NCBI GenBank assembly: GCA_026075535.2
Contig: AP026546.1
Span: 8,494,001-8,558,000 of the forward strand
Reading direction: 5' to 3'
Source: Tricholoma matsutake
Taxonomy: Eukaryota > Basidiomycota > Agaricomycetes > Agaricales > Tricholomataceae
DNA: 64,000 bases
Translations under genes and position numbers: made by a program
Shown: positions 30,541-42,521 of the stretch, piece after piece
How positions within the stretch are numbered: position 1 is the first letter of the stretch
Layout of the letters: each line of letters starts with the position of its first letter
Notes under the pieces: model-generated
Database searches by the model: none
Told to the model about the DNA's origin: nothing
The model's input: only the letters and a program-made list of their open reading frames with translations

Positions 30541-32634
30541 CTATTCAGCTATTGGCCAATTACTTGGGCAATGTCCCTGTTCAATCAGTCCTGCTTTTGT
30601 TGCCCGATTACAATGCATGATCATCTCATCTAAAAAAAAGTTATACTTGTCAACAAGCATCTCACAACATATTGCATGGTAACTGCTGAGCCAGACATTA
30701 GTTTGTTCAGCAATGGATGAGTGGAAATACCAGGGTTTCCCATTCTCCCCTTCCAGCTCAGTAAATGCAGCTGGGTTGCAGTGGGCCTGACAAAACTCAT
30801 CTGTTACTGAATGCTTTGACTTGAAGTGAAAGACATCAACACTGAGCCTGATATCATCAAAGAATGGGTCCATCACTACCATCTTTGCCAGCGTGCAGTT
30901 GTTATCAAAGAAAATGTGATCTGGCTTGAGGTCTTCTCAGAAAGTGCGCTTGATCATCTCCTGCATCCATTATGTCACCCAGTGCAGAATCAAAATGAAA
31001 ACACAAATATGACATATAACCACACTTGTGACACAATAATTTGTTCATTGTGTGTACATTTCTGGCCAAACTGTGTGCAGATTTTTTTTGCCTGGCAGGG
31101 GACAGCTATCTGCTGTGGGCCCCTGTTGCTCATTCACCTCAAACTCTTCTTTGCTTTCCTCAATATCAACAAGTTCTGATAAGTCACATTCCTCTGGACT
31201 TGCATTCTCAGGATGTGCCATGTGTGCATGTTGTAGATGCTCCTGGGGCTGGAAGTGGGCCTGACCACATTCACAGTGGATACATTCGACCTCCTGGTGT
31301 TCTGCTTGCCCCCAGGTAAGTCGGCCATGCAGTACAGGGTCAGTGCATCCAACAATAGAGCAGATCATGTCATGCAGTGGAGCATCCTCAGGACAGAACC
31401 AATGTTGGTTGTTCCCAAGGGGAACTTGACAATTGTGAATAGTGCAGCACAGATGTCCAACAGTAACACCATCAATAACAATGACAGAGACCATATGTGT
31501 GACCTTGCCATCAGGCCCATGGTAAAAGCACACACATTTGTTGCAATAATGCCATATTTCAGGTTGACTGTAAAGCCAAAAATGGAGATTGTATGCCTTG
31601 ATTGCAGCTGTGAACCAGTCCTTCTGTGCTCCAGTATGAGGGACCTCAAAGGACTCCTGACATCCATGACAGTCTTTGAGCAGGGAGAGAATCATGAAGC
31701 CATCCCAAATGTCATCGGTCTTGAGTTTGAATCCAAATGCCCAATTGGTTGGTGGGACATTGTTTTTTGAGAGTGTATCATTGTACATTTGTGTGCAATT
31801 GGTAGCTGATGTCCTGGAAAATACCAAGATTGAACATCATAAGTGCATGACCTGTTGACTTGGACTGTGACATACCATGACACAAGCATCAAGTCCCTCC
31901 ACAATTGGATGACCCTCTGCTCTACAAACTGATGCTCACCAACCTGGATGACATCAGGAAGCCCATCATAGTATGTACGCACACCATTCTTGATGTGAAA
32001 ATTGTGGTGGTAGTTGGTGTGGCATGCTGCATTAAAAATGTTGGACATGAGCGTGCTTTGAGACTCATTGAGCACATACCATCACAGTACAAGTGAACAG
32101 AGTATGCAGGCAAGACTCCCTTGTGCTGCATATAGAATGTTCCCATGACTCAGCCTTCCTGAGGGGCCAGGGTTGACTTTCAGCATTCTGTGTGCATTGT
32201 ATGTTCTGACAAATGTGTTCAGGTGGGTAAAAGCTGTGCAACGCTGATAGTACAAGATAGTGAGATGTAAAACTAGTGTAGTATGTAGTGATGCATATTC
32301 AGGCTGTGTTTTACACCATGTTCTGCAAAAGCGGCCTCAATGTCACTCTCAGTGTAGGTCCATATTGTCATCTTGAGAATATTCCAACAATATTCAACAG
32401 CTGATGGTGTGAGGTTGCAGCTGCCACCAAGGAACGTGGCAACACTGGGTGGCAGAACATCAGGACCCTCAGTGACAGAGATGCCAGCAGGTTGAGCCAG
32501 CAAGATGGGATCCTTGAGCCTCAAAGCAAAATGACAAAATCAACAATCTGCTTCCACTTCAGGCTTTGGAAAGGAAGTGAGAGTCCATGAAGTTGCTGGA
32601 CAAGCTCCTCAAAGTCTAGTTCACTCTCACTCAT
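30541..32634 (-). pseudogene. KDZ transposase of K2
   Basis: Minus strand from MSESELDFEELVQQLHGLSL (32634). N-terminal part DPILLAQPAGISVTEGPDVL (32510), then EHQFVEQRVIQLWRDLMLVS and SATNCTQMYND (31900-31790). A cysteine-rich CxC-type domain at 31480-31280: TVGHLCCTIHNCQVPLG, CPEDAPLHDMICSIVGCTDP. C-terminal catalytic half 30945-30541: PDHIFFDNNC, DVFHFKSKHSVTDEFCQAHC, AEQTNVWLSSYHAICCEML, NFFLDEM, with a D and an E typical of KDZ. The region between about 31045 and 30960, which should hold the first catalytic Asp, is missing or scrambled. Frameshift near 32524. Related to, but of a different subfamily from, the E4 protein. Confidence 0.8.
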
Positions 32635-32859
32635 CACTGCGCTGAACGATGGTTATGGAAAAGTGACACAACTAGTACAGTGCTTTCTTACAGGTCTATT
32701 TTTAGATGGCATCCAAATTTAGATGGATGGACAGATGAACATCTGGATTCTCCAAAGCTGGAATTTTCTGACAAATTTGATGGTTCTAAGACTAACTCAT
32801 GTTCCAAACAGTCAAATTTAAAAAGACATGCATTTCTAGAATTCCCTAAGAGCATAGAA

Positions 32860-33137
32860 TAGATTTCAGAGGGAAAATTGCAAGTTGTTGTTTCACACCT
32901 TTTTGCCATTTGTGAACCAAATACATGGTAGAAAATAATTTAAAGGCCTGTAAATGAACCATAGGGTGTGTAAAGATGTTCTGGAATAAGTAGTTAAGTG
33001 ATTGGTGTGTTGTGGAAGGGTTGTGGCCAGATATACTGCTAAAATGCATGGATTTGAGCACTTTGATCAACTGGAATGTGCTTCAAATTTGCTTTGGTCA
33101 TGTTTTATCAATCGAATATTGAGTACTGTACATAATG
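32860..33137. other. Intergenic, no feature recognised
   Basis: AT-rich sequence between K2 and the direct repeat copy 2; no domain or terminal repeat recognised. Confidence 0.45.
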
Positions 33138-33505
33138 TAGAGATCCAACCTAAGTGAATACACAAGTAAACTCAGTCAGTGTATAACAGACTAGATTTCA
33201 TTACTACTGTACCTAAGTGAATACACAAGTAAACTATGAATAGTACAGTAAATAATCAAGTGTATGGATCAAACAATATAGTCTGCTCACCTCAGTCTGT
33301 GTATAATGGACTGAGGTGTCCAGTATATGCATGTAGGCATATATACTATGAGTCTCATGATGGGAGTATGATAAAGGATGAGATAGAAAGAAAAAGAGAC
33401 AAGGGGAACTTCACATCACATGATGTTCTATAATTAGCACACCACATCAAAGCATCAAAGTGGGCATGACAGTACCATTCACAGTGCTGATCTCAACACA
33501 TAAAA
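33138..33505. repeat. Direct repeat copy 2 (solo LTR-like)
   Basis: Same landmarks as 28085-28465: two AATACACAAGTAAACT boxes, the palindrome around GTCTGTGTATAATGGACTGAGG, ATATACTATGAGT and CTATAATTAGCA, ending GATCTCAAC. About 70% identity by eye. Confidence 0.55.
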
Positions 33506-33681
33506 ATAAAATTCAAGTTGTAATAGATTAACACCACACTCTCCGACATGTCCCAGAAGTCTTTTGGGAACTTGTAGGAGTGGGGAAAGCCTCAGTGCCA
33601 CTGAAATCGATGAGCTCACTGTGTCAATCACTGTCTGGAAATTGGCAGATACATTTGATTGACACATACACTTATCTGACT
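33506..33681. other. Left flank of K3, unassigned
   Basis: No coding or repeat signal recognised apart from the target duplication atctgact at 33674-33681. Confidence 0.4.
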
Positions 33682-34613
33682 TAGTGTTTAAAGGTTCAGT
33701 CTATAGGATGGAAAAAAGACCGTTCACCAAACTGAACTGGACCAATATTAACTGGACCAGCAGTTATGGTTAAGGGCCGGTCTTTAGTGGTTAAGGTTAA
33801 GGTCTTTTGTTTTTGAAAAATAATGAAAACCACAAAAAGACTGGTTTAAATCAGTTATGACTGGTTAAATGTCACGTGGACTATACCCCCTAACTTCCAC
33901 ACATAATGCCTTCAATTTCACTCACTGGATCATCAAAAATGGTTGAGATCTGAGAAAGCTATGACCAGATACATTTTCATACCACTATTTTGTCATGATT
34001 TGAGTAACTATGATTGCACTGCTTACAACTTGTGCTACAAAGTATTAGGTGCATTTGACATTATCCAAGGCATAAATATAACACATATAAACATCTGTAC
34101 CATCACAATTTGATTCATTTAGCAGCCCTGACAAGTTGTAACTACATACTACAACTGCAAACTACAAGCCACAAACTAATACACTGCACTTCAGTTTTGG
34201 CCGTATCTCAGTCAAATCTTAATGGAATCTCTTAAAAATTGAATCAAACTCTGGGGAGTTACAATATCTATCTGTCAGTATACACAACAGGCAACTTCCG
34301 AGGCAGTTGACTCATGGTTGACTCGTAGTTGACTCACTGTTGACTCATGGTTGACTGGAGTTTGCACCTTATTACATAATCCCACCAAATTGAGCACTTG
34401 GATTGATGCTTCCTTTTATGAACAAATTTCTGTTTAAATCAATAGGTTCATGATAGTGACTATGGTGACAGGCATCAGACTGTTGCATGGGATGGTTAGA
34501 GGATGTACATCAGTTATAATAGCAACCAATTTTGATGTTTCTATTAAAATGGTCCAAAACAGCTGTCATTCTTTCCCCCTCTTTTCCTTCACTGAGGCTT
34601 CACCAAGTTCACC

Positions 34614-36310
34614 ATGCCTCCAGTCATATGTAACTGCACAATCTGTAGCACAAAAACCATCTTCATCAATGGTGTTGAACAGCCAGGACAGTATGTTGAT
34701 GGTTCTACCCATTTGAAGCATGAGAAACAGAATAAATGGCCTGTTTCACAACTGGCAAAGGGGAAGCAGCAATAATCATCCCCAAGCCCATCACCAAAAT
34801 ATTCTAGAGCTTCTAATTCTCCCACAGGTAAGTGCTACATTGTTATTGTTAGATCAAGACTAATAGTAATTATGCAGATATCAACTTTTCTGTAGTACTT
34901 ATCACAAAGATGATCTGCCTCCTTGTCATCTGGCTCCACAATAGAGCTGGTGTGAGTCATTCTATCACCAACAAAATTCTACAAGGACTTCAACTTATTA
35001 TTTCTGTGACTCTCTCTATTGTTGAGGTTGCTCTTTCATCATCCGGACTTCCAAACATCAAACTCCCTCATGATGTCCATACAGCATATCGGCTTCACTG
35101 CTCAGAGCCAGAAGTCATTCAGACAGCATGCTGCCCCAAGTGCTTTTCCCTCTTTTCTAATCCTATTCCTTGGCAATGTCAGTGGAAGGCATCCCCAAGA
35201 TCACAATCCTGTAACACAAAACTCTGGACAACTCAGAATACTCCAAATGGGCCTAAATGGGTCCCATGTCGTCTATACACTACACAATCCTTTGATTCTT
35301 GGCTTTAGTTCTTTTTATCTTCCAAGGTCATTGAAGACAGCCTTCATGAGGCTTTCAACCACAACAGAAACCATATACCAGCTGCCTTTGGTGCCACTAT
35401 GAATGATATCCAGGATAGTCCTGCTTGGGATGACTTGCAGGGTTTTCTACAGTCTCCTTATCATCTAATATATGGAATCTATCTTGATTGGTTCAATCCT
35501 TATACCAATAAGATTGCTGGTAAGTTATTAACAAATTCTGCATAGACTATGACACAGCTTATTGTATATATAGGCAAAAAAGTGTCTTGTGGAGCAATCC
35601 TGCTTTATTGCTTGAATTTACCTTTTCATCTTTGGTATCAATTTGAGAATACATTTATTGTTGGTCTCACACCTCCTCCCCATCTTCCTTACCCCACAAC
35701 CATCTCCCATCTTCTTGAACCTGTTATTAAATCTGTTGCCAAGTATGGTGCTGCACCAGGCCAAAATTTGCCAACATCTAGACATCCTGATGGCATCTCT
35801 GTGAAAGCAAAAATTGCACCTGTGATTGCTGATCTTGAGGGAAGTTGCAAGGCTACTGGCTTTTTGGGACATGGTGCTACAATGTTCTGTTCTCCTCTGC
35901 ACCAGTGATCAGCTAGAGGATCTCAATATTCAATCTTGGGAACTCCATAATGGTGCACAGGTGTGAGCACAGGCAGAGGCATGGTTGCATCAGACAACCA
36001 AAGCTGGTTGAAATGCTCTGCAAAAGACAACTGGTGTGTGATGGACTCCACTGCATAATCTTCCATATCAGGATCCAGTCAAACATGTTGTACTAGGTTT
36101 TATGCATAACTGGCTTGAGGGTGTTTTACAGCATCATCTTCATGCACCCTGGGGAATTGGACGGGATGAGGATGAAAGATCCATATCTCTCACATGTCTT
36201 GGATCACAACAGTTGTCTTTCATCAGATCATAGATTTTCCCCATGTCCATTTTGCCCTATATCTGTCTCTCACGTGTCTCAGATTGTAACAATAGCTTTG
36301 GATAAATAGA
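34614..36310 (+). pseudogene. tnp2-like transposase of K3
   Basis: Start MPPVICNCTICSTKTIFING (Cys cluster CNC..C) at 34614, then GQYVDGSTHLKHEK. An intron GTAAGTGC begins at about 34827. Following exons: IKLPHDVHTAYRLHCSEPEV, CCPKCFSLFSNPIPWQC, GIYLDWFNPYTNKIAG (35470-35519), intron GTAAGT..ATAG (35520-35571), KKVSCGAILLYCLNLPFHLW, HPDGISVKAKIAPVIADLEG, ATGFLGHGATMFCS, then PVKHVVLGFMHNWLEGVL (36072-36125). This order matches basidiomycete proteins carrying the Transposase_21/tnp2 family domain. Everything after GIGRDEDE (36170) is lost. Several frameshifts and TGA stops (WELHNGAQV*AQAEAW near 35968) show decay. Confidence 0.75.
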
Positions 36311-36379
36311 AAAGATGGTATTAACTTGAATGACTTGGCAAGCATGAATATGAAGAGGGAAGTAAATCAATTACCACCA

Positions 36380-37999
36380 TTAACCAGAATATGTATTAAA
36401 CAACACCCATATCTCATTCATCACCTGAGCCCTCATCTCCCTACCCCTCACCTGATATATCTGGCTCATCTTCATCATTCTCATCATCCTGCTGCTCAAG
36501 TCATTCCAATTCATCTGGCATAGGTAGCTTGTATTCTGCCTGCACTTCATCACCATATTTGGACATAAACTCCTTCTCTGGCATATCCATTTCTCACACT
36601 CATCCAAGCTGGCGCAGAGCTCTGCAGGTGGCAGAGCAACATAAGTACCATTCTTGACATATTGGGCATGCTCACAGACAGAAACATTGTTCCAATAGAT
36701 AGGATCAAACCAATCAATGGGGACTTTCTTTGGGAGAGCAGTGAGCTCAGATAACTTTGGCATGGGGGGGTCTTCACAGCATTGCTCCAGTCTACAGATA
36801 AATAGGATCAGTCAAATGTAAAAAGAAAAACAAAGATTGGCCAACTTAAGATGTCTTCTTGTGCTTCTATTCATCTGCTTGCACTCTTGATCAGCCATTC
36901 TAAAGAATGCAGTAACTTTTGTCAAACATCCCTCCTTCTCCTTGATGTGGTACACCGCATCAACTGACTCAGCATTCCCTTCAGCCAACTCATCATCCAA
37001 ATGGGCCTCATTCTCTCTAGCCAAGGCCACAACATGTTTATTGAAACCACGTGCCCTGAACATGTCCATCCTGCCATCAGCAAGCTATCAAGGTTTATTA
37101 GTAAATACAATCTACAAATGGCATATACAGAATTCCTGGAATTACATACCACACTATGTTGTTTCCATACTCCAGTCATCTGCTTTGCTTTTGCAACACT
37201 TCCTGGATTCTTTGCCTCTGACTTTGCAATATCATGCATATACGAGAAAATGAAGCTTCGATAAAGTTTATGCACAAGTGCAAAATCATTGACACATGAC
37301 AGGTTCATTCCCATGTGAGAGTATCCAAATGTGCCTGATACCTGCTCAAATGTCTTGAGGGCAATGTGCTCATGAAGGAGATTACACATAGACTCTGGAT
37401 TGTTACCCAAGACATCAGGTGCCCACTGTTGAAGCCCAAGGCATGCCACTGACCTGAACATGAGCAACAGATGGGATTCTGGAATGTGCTTGATATTGTT
37501 GGCAATAATCCCAACTGAGTCTGAGATAGGGTTAAGGAGCTCACGTACTTTCATTTGGGTGCCCTGAATGCTAGCCGAGTTGTCATCAAGACTGGCTGTG
37601 ACAGAGTTCTGCAACTGTGCTTCAGAAGTAAAGTGGTGGGTGAAGGGTACTTTGTCATCTTCTGTGATCTTGGGGGGGACAGTAGTCTGGTGTGGTAAGC
37701 CCCAAAGGACATGGAGATGAAGCTCAAGTGCAGCCTGAAAGTGATTTAGACTTTAAAGTGCTCAAATACAATGAATGTACACCTTTGTCTTCTCAGCCTC
37801 CTTTGGTACCTCTCCTTTTCTCATGTGCCAATCACTAGGCTTCTTGGGCTTCTTGGGTTGCTTTGCGAAGGCCTTGCAGGCTTTCTTTGCTTGCAAAGCT
37901 CTTGAACCAGGGTTCATGTTGCTCAGAGAATGTTTGCACTTGCCAAGTCCAGCCTGAGATGGGCCAGCCTCCCCTGAACTAGAACTCACATGAGGATCC
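36380..37999 (-). pseudogene. Second gene of K3, unknown function
   Basis: Minus strand from MDPHVSSSSGEAGPSQ (37999), a Lys/Pro-rich N-terminus (KKACKAFAKQPKKPKKPSD), then AALELHLHVLWGLPHQ and a long intact stretch 37614-37150 (QNSVTASLDDNSASIQGTQM, ESHLLLMFRSVACLGLQQW). Introns at about 37147-37085 (GTATGTAATTCC..GATAG) and 36840-36790. The C-terminal exon has LPKKVPIDWFDPIYWNN and an acidic region. Not recognised. In two-gene tnp2/CACTA transposons the partner is often a DNA-binding accessory protein; that role here is inference. Reading frames are better kept than those of the transposase. Confidence 0.55.
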
Positions 38000-38671
38000 A
38001 TTGAAGATGATGGAATAAAGAGTCCAGGTATCCAGTAAAGCCAGAAGACAAGTATGTGCAAACATGTCAAGAACAAAGGAACTCGAAATTGCCGCAAGCA
38101 TGATCACGTGATGCATCGGAACCTGCCAAACTCACCATGTCAAGTCGTCGACACCCTCAACACCTCTGGCAGCAATGTATCATAGTTCTGATCAGAAATA
38201 ATAAAATTGTTTATTGAAGTACAGAATAAAGTTTTCAGCTAAAACTACATATAGCATGAACTTGGCATGAACTGGATGATAAACATTCAGTGTCAACATC
38301 ACTCATGAAATGAATTGTTATTACTAAAGTATATTACATCACTACAAATGACAACTACCAGTCAAACACGAGTCAAACATGAATCAACTATGAATCAACT
38401 GCCTCAAGGCTTGCCCATTGTGATAATGGTTAAGTGTTCTGGATAATATTTGTTGAGATACATATAGGTTTTATAGTACAACAAATTTCACAACAAAAAA
38501 CTGGTCTTAACCAGCCTCTTTTCAGTCTATTAACTGAAAAAGACTGGTTTTAGTCAGTCCAGTTAGGCCCCCCCAATGTCTGGGTCAGTCCTAGACTGGT
38601 TACAGTTATGGTCTACCCATCATAGGGTCAAAAAACCGAACCTAACCTAACCTTAAAACACTAATCTGACT

Positions 38672-39792
38672 GCCACCTCATACTTTCCACCACCTCTTGT
38701 GCCTCCCATCCAGCCTCTATCACCTTTATCTTCTTTCTAGTAAGTCTTTCACTCTTATTTCCTATAGTTTTCTTTCTTCTTTTACAGGTTGTACAGCCAG
38801 AAACTACCAGTGACAATAACAACTTCACCAACACCAATGCCAACATCACCCACAGGTAAGGTTCTTTTCATCATTTCAACTAACTAACTAGTGTTTTCCT
38901 TTGATCTGTAGGTTCTTTATGCTATGACAACCTGGTGCCCTTGATGATGACTCAGGTATGACCTCCCAACAACACCAGTGGGCCAACAAATAATGAGAGA
39001 CAGCACCAAAGCCCATGACAATGATGGATGACACACCACCCAGCCCCAGCCCCCATGAGCAACTGCTTGGGGGTGGAAGATGGGTGGAATAATAACTCCA
39101 ATGCTAATGCCAATACCAGGGCCCACAATGACAACTCCAACACCAAACCTCCCAAGTTGGAGTCCCAACAATGACATGCAGGATGACAAATAACAGAAGA
39201 CAGCACCAGACCCACCACAATGATGGATGTCACATCACCCCAACGCCACCACCACTCCATCAACCAAATGCTGGGGGAAATGCAGAAATGAGGACCATTG
39301 ACAAACAGGGAAATTGATGGGGGATTTGACAAACAGGAGGGCAACAATGAAAGCAGGGAAATCAGGGAATTGATAAACATGGGGGAATTGACTCTGAGTG
39401 CAGGCAACAACAGGGAATGTCAAACACAAGCAATGACATGGTGGGGAATAATGAACATGGGGAACAACAGGGGAAGAATGAGCAATGTCACATCACCTGC
39501 CTCCAGCCTCACGAGCCACTGCTTGTGGGTGGACTGCAAGTGCTTTTTGTCTTTGTTTTTGTTTTACTTTTGGTGGTTTTTTAATTCATTGCATCTTATG
39601 TTATATAATTGTAATTAGCAGTAAGTAGTTGGTCAGGCTCTAAACTGGTCAAGACTGGTTTATGAACTGCTACATAACCATAGTGGACTGGTCTGCTTTT
39701 TTTCACATTTCAAAAATTTAATGACCAGTCCGGTCCTCTGTCCACCCTCAAGGAGGGCAAAAAACCAGACCAGATCAGACCTCAAAGCACTA
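38672..39792 (+). mobile_element. Truncated TAGTG-ended element with hairpin cassette
   Basis: The right end, reversed, reads TAGTGCTTTGAGGTCTGATC then TTTTTTGCCC, clearly related to the K3 end (TAGTGTTTTAAGGTTAGG..TTTTTTGACCC). Subterminal AAACTGGTC/GACTGGTT motifs follow. No left end is found; K3 sits at its left border. The interior has an intron GTAAGG..TGTAG (38856-38911) ending in GTTCTTTATGCTATGACA, like E5 exons, and AGC..GCT hairpins at 39052-39076 and 39509-39534. It interrupts the RNase H of G3 at 39793. Confidence 0.6.
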
Positions 39793-39912
39793 GATCCATC
39801 TGATTCCACTTGTAAGGGATGTTTGAAATCTACTGGGGCTAATATTGGTCCCTCCACACAAACTTTCTCTTAAATTCTTCAAATGCTGTCTGGTATTGCT
39901 CCCCCCATCTCC
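39793..39912 (-). pseudogene. Gypsy G3, RNase H fragment
   Basis: Minus strand reads RWGEQYQTAFEEFKRKF, then (one frameshift) EGPILAPVDFKHPLQVESDG, the start of a gypsy RNase H domain (AFEELK..F...PIL...D...P..VE.D.S). It joins, across G2 and the duplication atact, the RT ending LHNLMQKGVV at 50581. Confidence 0.75.
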
Positions 39913-39917
39913 ATACT

Positions 39918-40090
39918 TGTAGAGGGTCACTACCCAAACAGGTAGGTGAGCTTACATAATATGGGAGACCCCAGATATACATAGCCAACCAGGATCTCCC
40001 ATGTCTTACACAACCACTATATCGAGAATACTACATATTGTTATATTCTCATCAGGTGGCTAAGTAAGCAACTACTACCACACCCTTACA
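39918..40090 (+). repeat. G2 5' LTR
   Basis: 173 bp, TG..CA ends. Compared with the 3' LTR it has small indels (ACACAACCACTATATCG against ATTGGCTAGTACC-type segments), so the two have diverged since insertion. Confidence 0.92.
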
Positions 40091-40183
40091 CTTTTTGAAT
40101 AGACTTTACTATTTTTGATATACTGGGGATACCCAGTGTAATCTACTAGAGGAAATTCTAAAATAGGATTTCCAGTTTAGCAT

Positions 40184-42519
40184 ATGGTGACAACATGTGC
40201 CCAACAACACAAAATGCCAAAAAGGCAAAGAAAGCAAGGAGCCAGGGGCAATGGAGCTAACACTCCCAATAACCCCCAGCAAGCAATGGAGGAAACAGAT
40301 AAAAAGAAGCCTGATGCTGCCAGGTCAGAGCTACTGATGGAGCATGCAAGGGACAGAAAATGCCCCATAGTGCTGTTTCCTGAGGCAAATACCTCGACAC
40401 CAAACTTCTCGACCCTGGAATGGGTGGAATCTCCAGAAATAGGAGGGGGGGCTAAAAGTTCCATACTGTGGGATGATACCATTCTGTCGATTATGACTGA
40501 GGTACTACCAGGTGGTGGACATGTCAATAAGAAACACAGCACAAGGGCTTGGGGACACGGTGGATCATGAGATGGGCACAAGGCATGATACTATGGCACT
40601 CATCCAAGAGAAGGGCCCAGGTCCTGGATTTAGCCAGGATGAATGGAACAAGTGCATTTGCTGGTTAGCCAGGGGTATTACCAACATGAGGACTGCTCAA
40701 CAAGGCTTGGAGAATGCTACCTCCAAAGGGTTTCGAGCCTCACAATTGGAAAGTTTTCCTCACAGTAGTGGAGGTGGACCTGGCTAGAGCAGGCAACATG
40801 TCATTCAGAATGATGAAATGTTCTGAGATAAAAGTGGAATTGTCACCTTCAATGCCAGATATGTTGAAGGTGGAAGTGAGCCTGGAATTGCCATGCCAAC
40901 CAGGTAAATCAATTGAATCAGAGGAACAATGATTGAATGCTGTCAAAAGATTAAGGAATCCACCACAAGTAGCAAATGATGCAGCAACATCATCATCAAG
41001 TGGGAATTCCTACTTCTGAAACAGAAAAGATGAAGTTGGGGAGCGAGTCATCCACCAGAGGATCCATATCTTGCAAATAAAGGAGATGGGACAAACCTTG
41101 GTGCTGGACCAAGGGATCATTTTTGATCACAATAACTGACCCAGGTATACTAGACCTGAGCAACAGCTCAAGAGGGAGAGTATACCACCAGTTTGTGGTA
41201 AGGATTGGAAGGATCAGGCAGGTAAGAGAGGTGAGACCATTAAAATAGAGGGATCCAGAGGAGAACCACCCAAGAGACCACCTGGGAATAGACCAGGAGG
41301 TTGAGGTAGAGGTGGGAACAATGGGGATCCATTGGATAGCAGTGATGACAGAAGTGGACTGCCTACTGACAAAGAAGAAGATGCTGAAGGGAGGCAACCC
41401 CATCCATTTGGATATAGCACAGAGTGAAGGGACACACCTCAGACATTGGCCTATAATACCCTGTATATATGGGTGTCAATCTTGGAACTAGAGGCATATA
41501 AAAAGGTAGAGGAGCACCTCAACCTATGAAACATCTAAGGGCAATACATGATGAGTATCGAAACCTGATAGAAAGACAGGTCTGCCAAAGGGTCGACCAT
41601 AATCAAACAAAACCACCAAAGGTACCAGAGCCTAAGGCATATGAAGGTGAAGAGGACACTAAGGTTTTTAAGAGGTGGCTAGAGCCTCCTCAGGTGGTTT
41701 TGCATAAACCACTTCTGTGGACTGGAAATGGACTTGGAATGCATAGTATGCATGGCCATATTCCTTCAAGGGACTGCCTTGACATGGTATAATGACAATA
41801 TTGATGGCATGGACCTTTGACAAGAAGCATGGTCATTCACAACAGTAATAACTGGGTGTTATGACCAGTTTATCCACAATGCTGCCTTAGGGGTAGTGAT
41901 GGATAACTTCTGGAGTGCAACATACACCACAAACAAAGGAATCATGGCATTCTACCATCGACTGACTAGATATGTGGATTGAATTGTGAGACCATCCAAT
42001 AGGTATATGTTCAAGAAGCACTACATAATGAGGCTTCCAAGGAAAATCTTTGAGCATTTGCTCAGTAGAGACTTGACACCAGAGTATTCAAAGATGGAAT
42101 CCATTCTCCACCATGCAAGAAAGGTGGAAGAAATTCCTGTACAGACATCCCATTATTGGAATGAACAAAGGACGATAAGAGCGATGAAATATGCTGCTAG
42201 AGAGAACACCATGTGAAAACTGTATGGCAATAATGAATATCAAAAGCCTGTTGAATGACAGGACAACCAACAAAGCATGTCAGGAAGTAATAGCCAACAG
42301 AAGGAGACATACCAAAGGGTTTGGAGCAAGCCAGACCAGCCAATGAGGAGGGAACCTTCTACATCAAAAGTGAAAGAACCCAATAAAATGATGGGAACCA
42401 CTAGAAGGAATATTTCTTCAGGAGTGAAGAAATGTTTCAATTGTGGGAAAATTGGCCACATGGCCAAAGACATGAAATGTCCATCCAAGAAGAATGGCCA
42501 ATGTACATCCACACAGATG
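40184..42519 (+). pseudogene. G2 gag and nucleocapsid
   Basis: N-terminal basic/acidic leader (MVTTCAQQHKMPKRQRKQGA). Capsid-like core from about 41526: KVPEPKAYEGEEDTKVFKRW, LTWYNDNIDGM (41783), FYHRLTRYVD*IVRPSNRY (41950-42005), LPRKIFEHLLSRDLTPEYSK, RKVEEIPVQ. Nucleocapsid zinc knuckle CFNCGKIGHMAKDMKC at 42430-42480, with one or two residues too many before the last Cys for CX2CX4HX4C. The frame reaches the Tc1 insertion at 42520 and continues after it. TGA at about 41980 stands where Arg is expected. Confidence 0.8.
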
Positions 42520-42521
42520 TA

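Larger units (their letters stand above)
28530..32840. mobile_element. K2: second KDZ-type unit with linked gene
   Basis: Imperfect inverted repeats near 28535-28610 (TGGATGTCTGTCTATCCATC) and, reversed, near 32695-32785 (CAGATGTTCATCTGTCCATC), both preceded by CAAATTTG. Contains a plus-strand KDZ-linked gene and a minus-strand KDZ transposase gene in convergent orientation. Exact ends and target duplication were not resolved. Confidence 0.55.
33682..38663 (+). mobile_element. K3: tnp2-like DNA transposon with TAGTG ends
   Basis: Starts TAGTGTTTAAAGG and ends CCTTAAAACACTA, inverted. Perfect 8-bp duplication atctgact at 33674-33681 and 38664-38671. Subterminal arms carry GACTGGTT/AACCAGTC repeats. 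Two genes: a tnp2-like transposase on plus and a second gene on minus. Despite the tnp2-like protein it is not a standard CACTA element, which would begin CACTA and make a 3-bp duplication. Confidence 0.85.

Noticed and set aside
33682..38663. Standard CACTA element
   Set aside because: Ends start TAGTG, not CACTA, and the duplication is 8 bp, not 3.
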